Under the pieces are notes generated by a model. The model saw only the letters and a list, made by a program, of their open reading frames with translations. It made no database searches and was not told the origin of the DNA. Below are positions 1 through 12,350 of a stretch of 64,000 nt of DNA, one piece after another; position 1 is the stretch's first letter; each line of letters opens with the position of its first letter. A program made the translations under genes and the position numbers. The stretch is from Clitopilus passeckerianus (Eukaryota > Basidiomycota > Agaricomycetes > Agaricales > Entolomataceae), in contig CALYLX010000014.1 in NCBI GenBank assembly GCA_944990035.1, forward strand, positions 1-64,000, written 5' to 3'.

Positions 1-1375
1 TACAGGGATCGTGCCTCAGAGCGTCGTGAGGGAGCGGATGGGGACTATGCTCAGGTATGTGGTTTCAACCAAATATTCTACTTAATTCCATTCAAACCTA
101 CAGGTTGAAGCTGTACTAGAGGATTTCGAGAAGCGGAACGCTAATGGCAAGAACAAGGCTGCTGTATGTGCCACCTCCGGACGTCTGTGCTGCAAAGGCT
201 TACTTACCTGACGTGTCTAGCTAGAAGAGGAGCGGAAGTATCTTGGAGGCGACGGTGACCACACAGTTCTGGTTAAGGGCCTCGATTTTGCCCTTCTTGA
301 ACAGAATAAAGCCCGAGAAGCTGCCGCTGCGAATGAAGATGACGATGACTTACTCGACCAGGCATTACAAGGCGCTATGCCCACCACGGAATCCTCTACA
401 TCTGAAAAAGGCTCTAAGAAGCGTACCAGGGAGGACCTCATTCGGCAACTAAAGGAGAAACGGGGTGCTGGTGGTGAGGATGCGGAAGCAGGCAAAGACG
501 ATGTTCAGACTATGGAGGAGGCGAAGAAGCAAGGAAAGTTCAAACCTATCGGGTTCAAACCCATAGGATCCTCAAACGAACCCTCTAAGAAGAAGAAAAA
601 GGCCAAGGATGGCGACAAAGATGGTGAAAGGAAGAAGAAACGGAGAAAGGTCGCAGAGGAGGCTCCCTCAGAGACGCTAAAGAAAGCGAATGAAGTGGCT
701 CAACCAAACGCACCTGCTGTCAAAATCACTGGCTCGCAGCAGCCTCCAGAACCGGAACCAGAGCCTGTGCCCGAGGACTTCGACATCTTTGCTGGAGTCG
801 GAGACTATGAAGGGCTTGGTGATGACGACGACGATAATGCCAGTGACGGCAAGGAAACCTCTACCCCAGCACGACCCCCACGTTCTGCTACTCCAGAAGA
901 CACTTTTACTGCTCCACCAAGAAGGTGGATAAATACGGAAGAAGGAGAAATTGAAGAATCAAAACCGAGCCTCCTTTCCTCAATTCTCAAATCCAAACCC
1001 GAGGCAAAACCGGAAGAATCCTCTGAATCTACCGGCGTGCTCATGTCATCAAGACAAGACGATGAGGATGGTGTGGATGAAGAGATGGAAAGTGACAAAC
1101 CAATGAAACTTCAACCTCTCGAAGGCTCCGGGCCTTCGGTTAGAGAACTTCTGGCGATGGATAAGGCTGCTGGGAAGAAGTGGAAAAAGAAGGATAAGAA
1201 GAAGGGTGGCGCAAAGGGAGAAGCTGAAGACGACTCTGCTAAGGAACGGAATACAAAAGCCAAGGTGGAAAGAGATTATCAGAGGTTTGTCGTTCCCACC
1301 TTTCTCCCAGCAACATTCAACTAACTATTTCCTTCTAGGCTAAAGAACTACACAGATTCCAAGCAGGATAAGTAG
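1..1375 (+). CDS. IK: RED/IK-family spliceosomal protein, 5'-truncated
   Basis: The gene enters from the left edge, so its start is missing. I read four exons: 1-54, 104-163, 221-1284 and 1339-1375 (stop TAG), joined by GT-AG introns. The first two exons and the start of the third give YRDRASERREG, then EERKYLGGDGDH and LVKGLDFALLEQNK. This is the signature of the RED_N domain of IK/RED, a protein of the spliceosomal B complex that partners SMU1 in human cells. The rest is charged and low in complexity: lysine-rich stretches (KKKKKAK, KKKRRK) that could be nuclear localisation signals, and acidic runs. The protein ends with a short conserved-looking RDYQRLKNYTDSKQDK tail. Family assignment rests on the N-terminal block; spliceosome function is inferred from the family. 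The gene converges on the Zw10 gene, with 135 bp between stop codons. Confidence 0.8.
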
Positions 1376-1510
1376 GCGCTAATAGCGGTTATATAGTAGT
1401 AGTAGAGTTTCACGATGTTCCTTGAAAGGTCGAATATATATTCATAATTGGCATTGCATGCAGTCGTGGATAGTGGACATATTGTGTTAACAGGGCCGAA
1501 TAAATTTAAA

Positions 1511-4500
1511 CTATGACTGTACCGGGTGCCCACTCATAAGTTTATTGATGGTGTCCGTCCGCCGGGGGTTGTCCGAGAATAGAGCCTTGACCAGGCGTAC
1601 AAGCTCATCAACTGAGAAGTCGACAAGGGCTCCCGTTTCAAACAGGTAGGTGATGTCAGCCATGGTGGCTTCCTGCAAAGAGAAAGAAACGTGTCAATGG
1701 TCAGCTATGCGACGAGGTACATACGCAATTGCAATTGTCATACCAGTAGTTCCGAAAGATAAGAGAATTTGAGCCACGAGGGCACATATGCAACTACGAA
1801 TGAAGGCTGTTTTGTGCCATCAGTGTCTGATTTTGAGAGCTGGTATCTTGACTTACTTGATCGGGGTCCTCGACGAACAGTCCCTCCAGGGCGTTGAAGA
1901 TTCTACAGAGTTCGCTCAAACGATGAGATTCCAACTCCGGAATATCCGGCAGTGCCAGAACATCAGCGAGCATCTTGTTGAGCGCAGCATCCACAAACCA
2001 ACCCAGAGCAGTATAGTATTTGCTCTTGGCGAGGATTTTCTGTCCGGCATAATTGTCAGTACTTTGCATTGATCGACAGCAGTTTGCATTTTCTAACCTT
2101 GAGTTTGGGTGACAGCCTTCGAATCTGCTGCAGGACCTGGTTTATGGCAGCCTCGCATTCGTCATATCGATCTTGATCTCCCGTGTAAGTGAAGCCTTGC
2201 CCTCCTTCCTCAAGTAACGTGTGTATGCTTTCCCGTTGACTTTTCTGTAAAGGACAAGATTCAGCACCGTAGCCCTTGACAAGGGATGAGCCATACTCAC
2301 GATTACATTATGCCACCAACTCTCGCCCAACATCCTCACACTTCGCTCGCATTCTTCTAGCTTTTCCTTGACGTTCGTCACAGATTGGACCTCCGCTGGT
2401 AACCACTTCACAACTCTGTGCACCTCATCTGCAAGATAGTGGCAATCATTCGAGAACATGATACCCTCCGCTGGAGCCTCCAATTGCTTGGAATGGACGA
2501 CGGGCCATAGTGCTCGATACAAGTCAAGCACTGAAGGCGCCGAGAGGAGGATTACCGATCCTGGGGCAGAGCTCGAGCTTGGCCTCGGGAAGAGGTGAGA
2601 GGAAGAGAACCTCCGTCCTTCATCAAGGATTTCCTCAACCAGCTGAACAACTTGTTTCATCCTCCCGGAGACAGCGTAATATTCCTTCAGCTTCGTGCTC
2701 ATCAATTGAGCTGGTCGTTTGCCAAGACTGGCTGACACGGGGGGCTGCGGTAGAAATAAGTCCTTCTTAGCGATGGATGTATGCGTTCCATTTGGGATAT
2801 TTGGCGAACTACTGGGAGATTGGAATGAAGGCGCGGGCGGGCTTGTTACGGAGGATAACGATGATATTGATCCAGATGCATTTCCGTTCACGGCCTTCTT
2901 CCCCTTATTCGCTACCTTCTCTAATCGAGTAGCGGCTTTGGGAGGCGGGGAGGAGACTGCAGGTATTGACGGTGCTGGAGGGGGACGTGTATCAGTTGCA
3001 GTCTGATCATTGATAGGGCCATCATCCCAGGGGTCATCCCAAGCGGTTTCTTCAGTTCCCTCTGGGACTGGCTCTTGTTCGTCGTTCCAACCCCAAGCGT
3101 CCGTCGACTCTGAGTCTTGTTTGGCTTCAGGTTCTTTGGCTATGACCTCCAGCGGCGAAGAAGCATTGGAGGCAGTCGTGGGCACAGGATCTAAAGCCTT
3201 CATTGGCTCCTTCGGCGACTCTGGAATATCATCATCGAATCCCCAGCCATCTTCTTCCACCGCTGTTGACCCATCTTCATCGTCAAAGCCCCATGCGTCG
3301 TCTTTCACTGGGCTCAGTTCAGGCTCAGCTTTTGGCTTTGGCTTCTCCTCAACAGCCTTCGAAGCTGCAGCCGCAGGCTCTTCTTCCTGTACCGGCACGA
3401 CGTCCGGGTTGACGGCGGCCGAGATTTCCACTTCAACGGTGAACGTAGATTCCCCGATCGCGGAGGAGGTAATGATAGTTCTTGAATGGTCGAGGATCAA
3501 TTTCCTCCTCTGGCGTTCATAATGTCCTGCAAGTCCTTCAACCCAGTTCTTGATGGGTCGCACATTGCCGTCCGCGCCTAGAAGACGTATTATGAAGTCG
3601 ACTTCAAACTGAACGGCCTTTTGGGCTACGTCCAAGAATACTGGAAGGCCATCAAACGATGTGGGCAGGCAGGGGATAAGTAGGTTGTTAAGAAGGCTAG
3701 TGCTAGTTGGTTTGGCAAGCGTATGAGGGAATGCAGTTTGTTGTTCCAAAGGAAGCGCAGAGAAGAGATGGGATGATAGGAATGAAAGGACGGATGCAAC
3801 ATTATCGATGCGTGTCGCTGGGTTGTCCGCCGGTGGCGCAGGAATATGTGAGATCCTGTGTTCAATAAAGCCGGCGGACGACATGGAAGCAGGTTGCTTG
3901 AATAAATAGTTGATGAAATGGGAGATGAGGTCCCGTCGGAGGGTTGTTAAGTGGTTATTTAGCGAGCCAGACGAGAGGGAGGAGAGGATGGATTGAAGGG
4001 AGATTGTTGTTGCGGATTGGCGGACTAGAAATGCGTTGAGGATATTTGACTTGTGAAAACGTCTTGGGAAATTACCTTGAACGGAGGGGAAAAGAGTAAG
4101 TTCGTTGTGCGCAATAACGACGCCTCTTGTATATGCTTCACTGAGTTGCTCTTCATTCCTAGCCTGAGCAGCCATGAACCTCCTCTAATGGATGACCTGT
4201 CAACGCTGTATCGCAGTATAAATGTCACTAGTAACATACCTGGATATCTACGACCATTTTACTCTTCTTCAAGTAAGCCGGCGTCTGCTGAAGCACGCAA
4301 TCAAAGTCCAGGCAGATTGTTTTAGCCTGGTCCAGTTTTCCCTCTGAAATTAGGTTCTCCAGAGAGGACATCGAGTTTCTGCACTTAAGAAGATGTGCAA
4401 GAGCACCTAGTGTTGTACCCGCGTCTTGAGATTTTTGGGCTATATCCTTGTGTTGAGCAAGGTTGGTGACCAGTTTCGGGATGTGCCCTTCCTGGATTAT

Positions 4501-4906
4501 ATTGTTGGTAACACCTCCAATACAAAGTTTCAATAATACAAACCTTTGGGTCAAGCACAGAGTGGGTAAGAGATTGAACATTGGTTGATAGAGACTGCAG
4601 CCGACTCTGCACTGACTTGGAAGTCACCATTTGTCGCTCGAATTCCGGAAGGTCACTCTCGATCCGTTCATGCAAACGTTCCTGCATTATTGCATATTCA
4701 GCATCATAAAATATTAAAGCGCATGAATAACATGCCTTCGTCGCCTGTATCTCCTCGTCCAGCTCCTTCATCCATGACGCAGCCAACTGGGAATCAAGCG
4801 TCTTGTTGGTTGCAGCGCCAATCTTGTTGAGCAACTTTGACGAGACGTCTTGAGCTGGAGCTCTTCGTGGCAAATGAGAGGGTATAGGAAAGGCCATAGC
4901 CTCCAT
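1511..4906 (-). CDS. zw10: Zw10-family kinetochore / vesicle-tethering protein
   Basis: Seven exons (4544-4906, 4240-4491, 4076-4184, 2301-4024, 2098-2244, 1857-2039, 1511-1672) sum to 2,940 nt, or 979 residues, with all phases matching. The N-terminal ~200 residues are predicted coiled coil (RLHERIESDLPEFERQM, LENLISEGKLDQAKTICLDF). A central segment has HYERQRRKLILDHSR. The C-terminal third, KSKYYTALGWFVDAALNKML to ELVRLVKALFSDNPRRTDTI, matches the helical C-terminal part of Zw10/Dsl1-type proteins. These act in the NRZ/Dsl1 tether for Golgi-to-ER vesicles and, in animals, in the RZZ kinetochore complex. An acidic Trp-rich insert with repeated DAWGWND/GWGFDD motifs lies in the middle (about nt 3000-3330). 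I chose ATG 4906; an in-frame ATG at 4969 is the alternative. Transcribed divergently from EMC5, 143 bp away. Confidence 0.8.
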
Positions 4907-5049
4907 TGCAGGCGTCGTTGCAAGCCCCGGACGTTGGCTGCAGTCGTGTCGAGACAAGCGACTGAACACGTGAGCAATAGTGATGAGGAAGTGACACTGG
5001 ACGGTGGCGCTGGGACGCGTCTTACAGCTTGTTACTCACGACGACCACG

Positions 5050-5619
5050 ATGGTCGGAAGAACTCTGTTGGTTCTGGCAGCAGTCAGCATGTTTCATGGT
5101 ATGTTTCCGTTATTTTATGCTTTCTCCGCAAGAGCTCATGTTGTTTCCTATTCCAGCTGCATATTCCACCTATGAACGTTCGTAACTACCCAAAATCGGG
5201 CATTTGCGTAAACTCTAACTCTACTGGCAGACCTCTCTCATTTGAAGTCGCTTGGACGAGCAGAGGGACAGCTTCCGTTTAATGCGAGTTCAAAGACCTG
5301 AACTGGCCACTGCCTGAGCTAACACTTTCCTAGATTATCCTGGAAACATTGATCGGCCTCGTTCTGGGCATTGTGGGTGCCTCCATGAACACCCCAGCAT
5401 TGAAAGAAATAACATGGGCGAGCGAATTCCGCAAACGGTGCGTTCTTTCCGTCTGCAGTCATTCTTAGCCTTACTTGCACCTGCAGCAAAATTGATGAAA
5501 TGGATTCGCGTTTGGGTTTTGCGTCTTATGTCAATCGCGGAAATAGCCTTGTGTCAAGACCTTCGCTAGGTTCTTCTAGTATTGTTGTAGCCAACGACCA
5601 TAGTAATGTTTCCTTGTAA
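5050..5619 (+). CDS. EMC5: ER membrane complex subunit 5 (MMGT1-like)
   Basis: Five small exons (5050-5098, an exon ending 5177, 5231-5283, 5334-5437, 5487-5619). The protein starts MVGRTLLVLAAVSMFHAAYS, continues YEHLSHLKSLGRAEGQLPFN, then a second hydrophobic segment ILETLIGLVLGIVGA and EFRKRKIDEMDSRLGFASY. Two transmembrane helices with this loop and tail are the layout of EMC5/MMGT1, a subunit of the ER membrane protein insertase complex, also reported as a magnesium transporter. Family members are about 110-130 residues, and this one fits. The second donor is GTTCGT at 5178; the nearby GTAACT would break the conserved YEHLSHLKSL frame. The third intron (5284-5333) appears to use a GC donor (GCGAGT). 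Confidence 0.85.
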
Positions 5620-5812
5620 CATAGATGTAGCCCGAGCTATGTATGTTTTTTCGGCTCGGCGACAGCACGCGGCCCTACTTGATCGAGGGCGACTCCAAAT
5701 GGACCGCCTCTTTATAGTGTGACTCTGGAAGAAACCGCCGTCGGGTCGGCGGAGGGAAAGTCGGGCCACCCATTGTCCACAACCATATACAGGCTCTTCT
5801 CGACCCACGACC

Positions 5813-7682
5813 ATGAAGAACACGACACGCATCGGCATCGTTCTCTGCATAAGCCTTGCTTTCTTCGTCGCTGAAATTATTTGTACGCAACACATGCCTA
5901 AGAAATCCGCAGTGTGCTGACCACAGGGCTCTACGTCGTCTGTAGTTGGTTTCCGAACAAAGAGTTTGGCACTAGTAGCAGACGCTGTAGGTCTTTCCTT
6001 TAATGACTACCAGCGCCAGGAGGACTGATAACGTGCAATTCGATCAAAGTTCCATTACCTCAACGTGAGTACCCTCCCAGTTACCAAGCCTGTCTCACAT
6101 GGTAGATTGACTTCGATTATAGGACATTGTGGCGTAGTAAGCTGAGAACTGCCTTGAGTCCCTCTCCCATATCTAATAGTTGCAATTTAACAGTGCAATA
6201 GCGTTCGTAGCTGCACACGTATGTTGTTTGGTTTCACCTTTACTCATGGAAACATATTATTGATCATGTTTTGCAGCTACAAGAGAAAGGGAGACATGTA
6301 CGTGAACATCTCCTCTTCCAATGCTCTCTTAAAAATATATATTCCCCTCCAGAACGTCAACTTCACCTTTGCATTCCACCGGGCGGAACTTGTCGGTTCG
6401 TCCTGTTGACCCTGTAACCGAAACGCCACTCATCCTTTTTGCGAACAGGGGCTTTTTTCAATGGAGTCTTTCTCCTCGCTCTGGCTCTTTCCATCCTTCT
6501 GCAATCAATAGAACGATTCGTTCATGTCGAGCCAGTTGAAAACCCAACCCATGTGTTAATTATCGGCGCTATCGGGCTATTCCTAAATATCTGTAGTGCG
6601 CTCGTGATTCACGGTACGCTTCCTATTACATTTCCGTTTACTGTTTCTTACCATTTCTGAAGATCATGCTGGTCACGGACATGGGCATGGACAAGATGCG
6701 ATAGCTCTGGCTGTTCACGAGGAAACTGATGCCTCTACAACTCATCTGCGCGATAATATCGTCAGTCCCAACTTCTTTGGACCCCCCATGCTTGATCTAA
6801 TCCTCCTTATGCCATCTAGCATGCACAGCATAATCACACCATCGATCCACCTGTCATGGGACATCAGCACAACCTCAACATTGTTGGTGTATTGATTCAC
6901 CTTCTAGGTGATGCCGTGAATAGTACGTCCGCATCCCCGTTGCCGTCATGGCATGAAAGCCTAATTCCTTTGACAGATGTCGCTGTGATAATATCTGCTA
7001 TAATCATATGGAAGGTTTATTCGCCCCAGCGATTCTATGCTGACCCGGCCGTTTCGCTTGTGATTAGTCTAATCATCTTTGCGAGTGCTATACCAATGAG
7101 TTTGTCAAGTTCTTTCCCAGATCACTGAGCGCGTAGCTGACAATATTATAGCCTTGAAGTCGGGACGCATCCTCTTGGAAGCAACTCCGTTGTACCTGGA
7201 TCTAGAAAAAATCAAGGATGACCTGCTCTCAGTAGGTTGTATCTCCCCACGTAGTTGGACGGAATTGAACGTTTTTGGCAGGTGCCAGGGGTACTCTCAG
7301 TGCATGATCTTCATGTTTGGCACCTTTCCCAGTCGTCAGTGTTCCTTTATATTGTCATTCTTTACGCCTTAGCTTACTTGGCCCCTGTCTAAGTGTAATT
7401 CTCGGTTCACTCCATGTTGGTGTTGAACCTGGCACAACGCTCGAGCAATGGGAAACCACCGAGAGGTCCCTGCAGCATTGTTTCTCAGCCTACGGCATCA
7501 GTCATGTCACGATATCTCCCGAAATTCAGCACTCTCCCGACATCAGCCAGACGCAGACGCAGTATAGCACTGACAATATTCCAGTTATGGTCGGCGGATG
7601 TGGACTCCCAAGCCAAGATCATTTCGGGTGTGAAGTGAGTACAGTCAAGAAGAGGCGGCCTGGAGGCACGAACAGTGTGTAA
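5813..7682 (+). CDS. ZRC1: Zinc transporter of the cation diffusion facilitator family (ZRC1/COT1 type)
   Basis: At least ten exons, several under 30 nt, give MKNTTRIGIVLCISLAFFVA as the first membrane helix. Then come ALVADAFHYLND, FTFAFHRAELVGAFFNGVFL, LVIIGAIGLFLN-like helices, a His-rich cytoplasmic loop (HAGHGHGHGQDA, HAQHNH), HLLGDAVNN and a C-terminal cytoplasmic domain (HDLHVWHLSQS). The two HxxxD metal sites (HYLND in helix 2, HLLGD in helix 5) are those of zinc-specific CDF proteins such as yeast Zrc1 and Cot1, which load zinc into the vacuole. Vacuolar location is inferred from the family. The tail after about nt 7540 is variable and Ser/Thr/Gln-rich. The first intron of the helix 1-2 region (near 5881) is the least certain join. 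Stop TAA at 7680-7682, 69 bp before the convergent RFC3 stop. Confidence 0.85.
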
Positions 7683-7751
7683 GGCGTGCCATGGTGGATT
7701 GGTACCCGATGTATTAGACGCTCGCGACATGTAAGTAGTATATCTAGACCG

Positions 7752-9066
7752 TCATGAATCTTTTGCGGATAATTCCACTGCGTACTTGAATGCTCCGAGA
7801 AGAGCTGTCAGCTGCAACTTTTCACTTGCACCAGTCGATAGACGATACTCCGTTGTGGCCAAGTAGTCCAAAAGATAGATCCTCGCATGTGGCTTTAGCT
7901 CATAAGTGTCCACGTATTCGTACGCGCCAATGAGTAGATCTTGTAGGGCAAGCCCGCGTTCCGTCTTCACGGCGCTGATCACTGCAGACCACCATTCAGC
8001 TCTCAGGTAGATCCAACATCAAGGGCAATGACTCACTATTATGTGCCGTTGTGAACTCCTCCTGAATCATGGCATTCACGATCGCTTCGACGTCTGACGG
8101 GTGCGGGTTTCCGGTGCAGTTGTATATTTCTGTCTCGCCTATAACGTCGTAGGCCGCGTGGCAGGCCTGCAGGACATTCAGAGCTCGTCGCATGTCACCT
8201 TTAGACAGTTTGAGGAGTGCTTTCTTTCCGTCGTCGGTCAAGTTGACCCTACATGCCCAGTTATCAGCCAAAGGGAGTAGTCTCCGAAAATGCAGACACA
8301 TACTTTTCGGCATCAACAACATCGTTCAACCTCTTCTCCACCTCCACAATCGGTAATGGCGAGAACCTGAACCTTGTACATCGACTCTGAATGGCCGGAG
8401 TGATCTTGTTCACGTAGTTGCAAATGATACAGAACCGAACATTCTTTGTATAATGTTCAATGACACGACGAAGAGCTGCCTGAGCTGCCTGCGTCATCAT
8501 GTCTGCCTCGTCGAGAATGATCAACTTGTAGCCTTTTGAGAACAGCGTGCGAGTTTCTGCAAACTGCTTTATCTGTTCGCGAACGACATCAATACCACGT
8601 TCATCCGACGCGTTGAGCTGAAAGGTAACAATGGTGAGGACGGTGCTAAGGTGAGGAGCAGAGGTAAAGATGTACCTCAAGAGTCTGCTTACGATACTCC
8701 TTCCCGTAAATCCTTCTAGCGACTGCTAGAATTGTCGACGTCTTTCCTGTACCCGGCGGACCATAGAATAGCAAGTGTGGTAAACGATTCTTCTCTATAA
8801 ACTTCTCGACTGTGATAGAACAAATGAGATTCTTTGAGACAGCAGAATAGATCCAGGACGCACTGGTGCCGGTAATATCCTTGTGCGACACAACATCGTC
8901 CAAGGTTACTGGCCGATATTTCTCAACCCTGGCATCCCGTCAGTATTGAACTCTGAGCTACAAATGGCAAGGCAATTCACCATGGTAGCGTTGCATTCTC
9001 AGTCTGTGCCTGTTCAACCGATTTCCCTTTCCCCTTCATTCCTGACAAAGTATCCACGTCCATCAT
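7752..9066 (-). CDS. RFC3: Replication factor C small subunit 3 (RFC5 in human)
   Basis: Clamp-loader AAA+ ATPase subunit that loads PCNA at primer-template junctions in the nucleus. The first exon encodes a short lead ([15 protein letters not shown]...) ending LPW, followed by [18 protein letters not shown]. Visible motifs in order: Walker [23 protein letters not shown], Walker B ILDEADMM, sensor-1 region [17 protein letters not shown], the SRC motif [11 protein letters not shown], and sensor-2 region [12 protein letters not shown]. The full set marks an active small subunit. SRCTRFRF and the FCIICNY stretch match yeast Rfc3/human RFC5 rather than Rfc2 or Rfc4. Start ATG 9066 or the adjacent ATG 9063. 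Divergent from the ubiquitin-eS31 gene across 279 bp. Confidence 0.9.
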
Positions 9067-9345
9067 TAGTGTGTCTTCGCTGTTGCGCATGGTGTGTAAG
9101 CTGTCCGGGGCAGTTGTCGGGCTTCGAGAGAATGCTCAGTAATGACGCGACCGACTTAGACGCGTCTCGTGGCCGACGCGCTGAGTAAGTTTGTCTTTGT
9201 TTGGCTTATAGCCATATCACGTGTATGAACCTTATTTTCCTATATACACAGAAATCTTCACATCGTGCTTATCAACCCGGCTCTTGCTTTCCTCGAAGAC
9301 TCCATCGTTCAGCTCGTTGGACAGACGGAAGCGTCCGCATTAAAA

Positions 9346-9992
<647 letters not shown>

Positions 9993-10269
9993 ATTCCTCT
10001 AGGGATTGCTTATTCTGTACTTCGTATAGCACCCGGCAAATACATACACTGATAACACTTTCCAATGCATAAGCGACAAATGAGTTCTAAGGTCGTTGGT
10101 GCCGCTTCGGACATCTGCTTAAGCCTGACTCTCATATGAATACCACAAGTGTACTGGAGTACACAGTAAGTATTCGATGACGATGTTACATGTATATCAT
10201 TCTCATTCTTTTATTCCGATTGGTGACTCATTCATAGATCATTTCTGCGTATTTACAAAGTCTATTGTA

Positions 10270-11824
10270 TTAGAGACGATCTATAAAGCTAGTCAGGCAA
10301 GTGTCCACTTGAGTGAAGAAGTTACACCCACCAGTGTTACCGAGATCGGCGCAGGCCTCCTTGACACGGGCGGTCATGGTTTTCTCGCCCTCACGGACCC
10401 AAACTCGGGGATCGTAGAATTTCTTGTTGGGCTTGTCAGCTCCGTCGGGGTTGCCAATCTGGGTCTGGATGTAATCCTTCTTGTTCTGGACGAAATCCTG
10501 AGAGCGGGCAAAGTTAGATTGCGATGAAGTGCAAAGAGGTTTGACAACAGACCCTAATTCCGATGAGGTAGGCATACTGAGTATCGGTGTCAACGTTCAT
10601 CTTGACAACACCATTGTTGACGGCAGTCTTGATCTCATCCTTTGTGGAGCCAGAGCCACCGTGGAAGACAAGGAAGCTAGATGCGCCACAATCAACAAAG
10701 ACACAATCAGCGAAATTTATGTCACATACAGAGGCTTCTCAACCTTGCCACCCAATTGCTGGCTGGCAAATGCTTGGTGCTTTCCGAGCAATTCAGGGTG
10801 AAGCTTGACGTTGCCTGGCTTGTAAACACCGTGGACATTGCCGAACGCAGCAGCAATGCTGAAATTAGGTGAGATTGCACTCAATGCCTTGTGGATATCA
10901 TAGACATCTTCGGGTTGGGTGTAAAGGCTGGCGTTATCGACGCCAGTGTTATCGACACCGTCTTCCTCTCCACCAGTGATACCGATTTCCATCTCGAGCC
11001 AGAGGCCGATTTTAGCCATGCGCTCGAAGTACTTCACGCAGGTCTTGATGTTGTCCTCCTTGGACTCTTCAGAGAGATCGAGCATGTGAGAAGAGAAAAG
11101 GGGTTCTTGGTGCTGCTTGAAGTACTCCTCGTCAGCCTCGAGCATACCATCGAACCAGGGAAGGAGTTTGTGGGCACAGTGATCACTGTGGAGAACGACG
11201 GGACTGGAGGTATGATGTCAATTTTATGATCTGATTTAGTGATACGTAGACATACACGCCATAGGCTTTAGAGACAGTTCGGATGTGGTGGGCAGCAGCA
11301 ACGGCACCAAGAGTAGAGGCTTGTTGCTTATCGTTGGCGAGACCCTTGCCTGCGAAGTAGGCACTTCCACCTTGGGAAACTTGGAGGATGATGGGTGCCT
11401 TGACATCCCTATATACCATTTTAGCAGCCAGCACCTAGCAAGTGACTTAGGCAGACCTGGCAGCCTCAAGGACGGCATTTGCAGTCGATGATGAGGTTAC
11501 GTTCTATAGATGGCCAATATTGACTCAAGAGTGGTTTGGAAGGATTGGGTCGACTCACGATGGCCTGAAACACGTCTGTTAGAATATTGAGGTTTAGATC
11601 GTTCAGAACAACTTACGGGAATAGCAAACTTCGGGAACCAGTGCTTGTCAGCGACGTCCGGAACTTGCAAAACCTGGATTATACCTTGTTCTCCTTTGCG
11701 TACTCAAAGAGCTTGCGGACATTATCACCAGTGAGAACACCAGCCTGTTGCGAGCAGCCTTGTCAGTGATTTCGTCGAGCTCAAGAACACCAATACGTAC
11801 GGGAACGATGTCGAGGATGCCCAT
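10270..11824 (-). CDS. FBA1: Fructose-bisphosphate aldolase, class II
   Basis: Zinc-dependent glycolytic aldolase that splits fructose-1,6-bisphosphate into DHAP and glyceraldehyde-3-phosphate in the cytosol. The first exon is MGILDIVP, followed by TGDNVRKLFEYAKE. Class II signatures visible are VVLHSDHCAHKLLPWFDGML (zinc and substrate histidines), SSHMLDLSEESKEDNI, AAAFGNVHGVYKPGNVKL (zinc histidine), and a C-terminal VQNKKDYIQTQIGNPDGADK stretch. At least seven exons. The carboxyl end (NFFTQVDTCLTSFIDRL) differs from the usual short fungal ending, so the last exon could be shifted slightly. Stop TAG at 10270-10272. Confidence 0.93.
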
Positions 11825-12350
11825 GATAGTTTAGACGATAGAAAGCAGCGATTTACTCCGAAAGTGTCAAGGTTTCGCGATTAAATCTTTGCGGGAGATT
11901 CCTGATAACGCGAATCGTCACGTGAGCAGGCGTAATTGGGGACAAGTTTCCGAACAAATCCTTGGGTAGGGGGCGGCTTTCCGATTGTCAAATCACATTC
12001 CGTCGTATTTAATACTTCTGCGGGGTTGGAGGTCCGTGGGCGGGCACAGAGAATGCGGAAGAAGTATTCGTTATCTACAGGACAAGTAATAACCTACAAA
12101 AAAAGCTCTATGAATCTATCTATCTCTAGTTAACTCGGGATCTCCGGGTAAAAGGCGAAGAGTAAACGTCAAAAGGTATGCTGTAAAGGATAAAACTTTT
12201 ATCGATATACTATCTCTAAATATCTCTAAGGGTCTAGCGTAATCCACAATAAAGTCGACGTAAAGGTCCGAATAAATGTATGAATGTGCGATGGGCTATA
12301 CAGCCAAGAATAAAATTGCGACCAATCGCTTGGTGGCTCAGGATCACTGT
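11825..12350. other. Intergenic, aldolase promoter to F-box gene 3' end
   Basis: 526 bp with no supportable gene. It holds the upstream region of the aldolase gene (nearest 11824) and the 3' flank of the minus-strand F-box gene. AT-rich runs occur at 12170-12290. No repeats or RNA genes recognised. Confidence 0.6.

Noticed and set aside
3010..3522. 170-codon plus-strand ORF
   Set aside because: It lies antisense to the acidic Ser/Trp-rich part of Zw10; composition is the complement of that low-complexity region.
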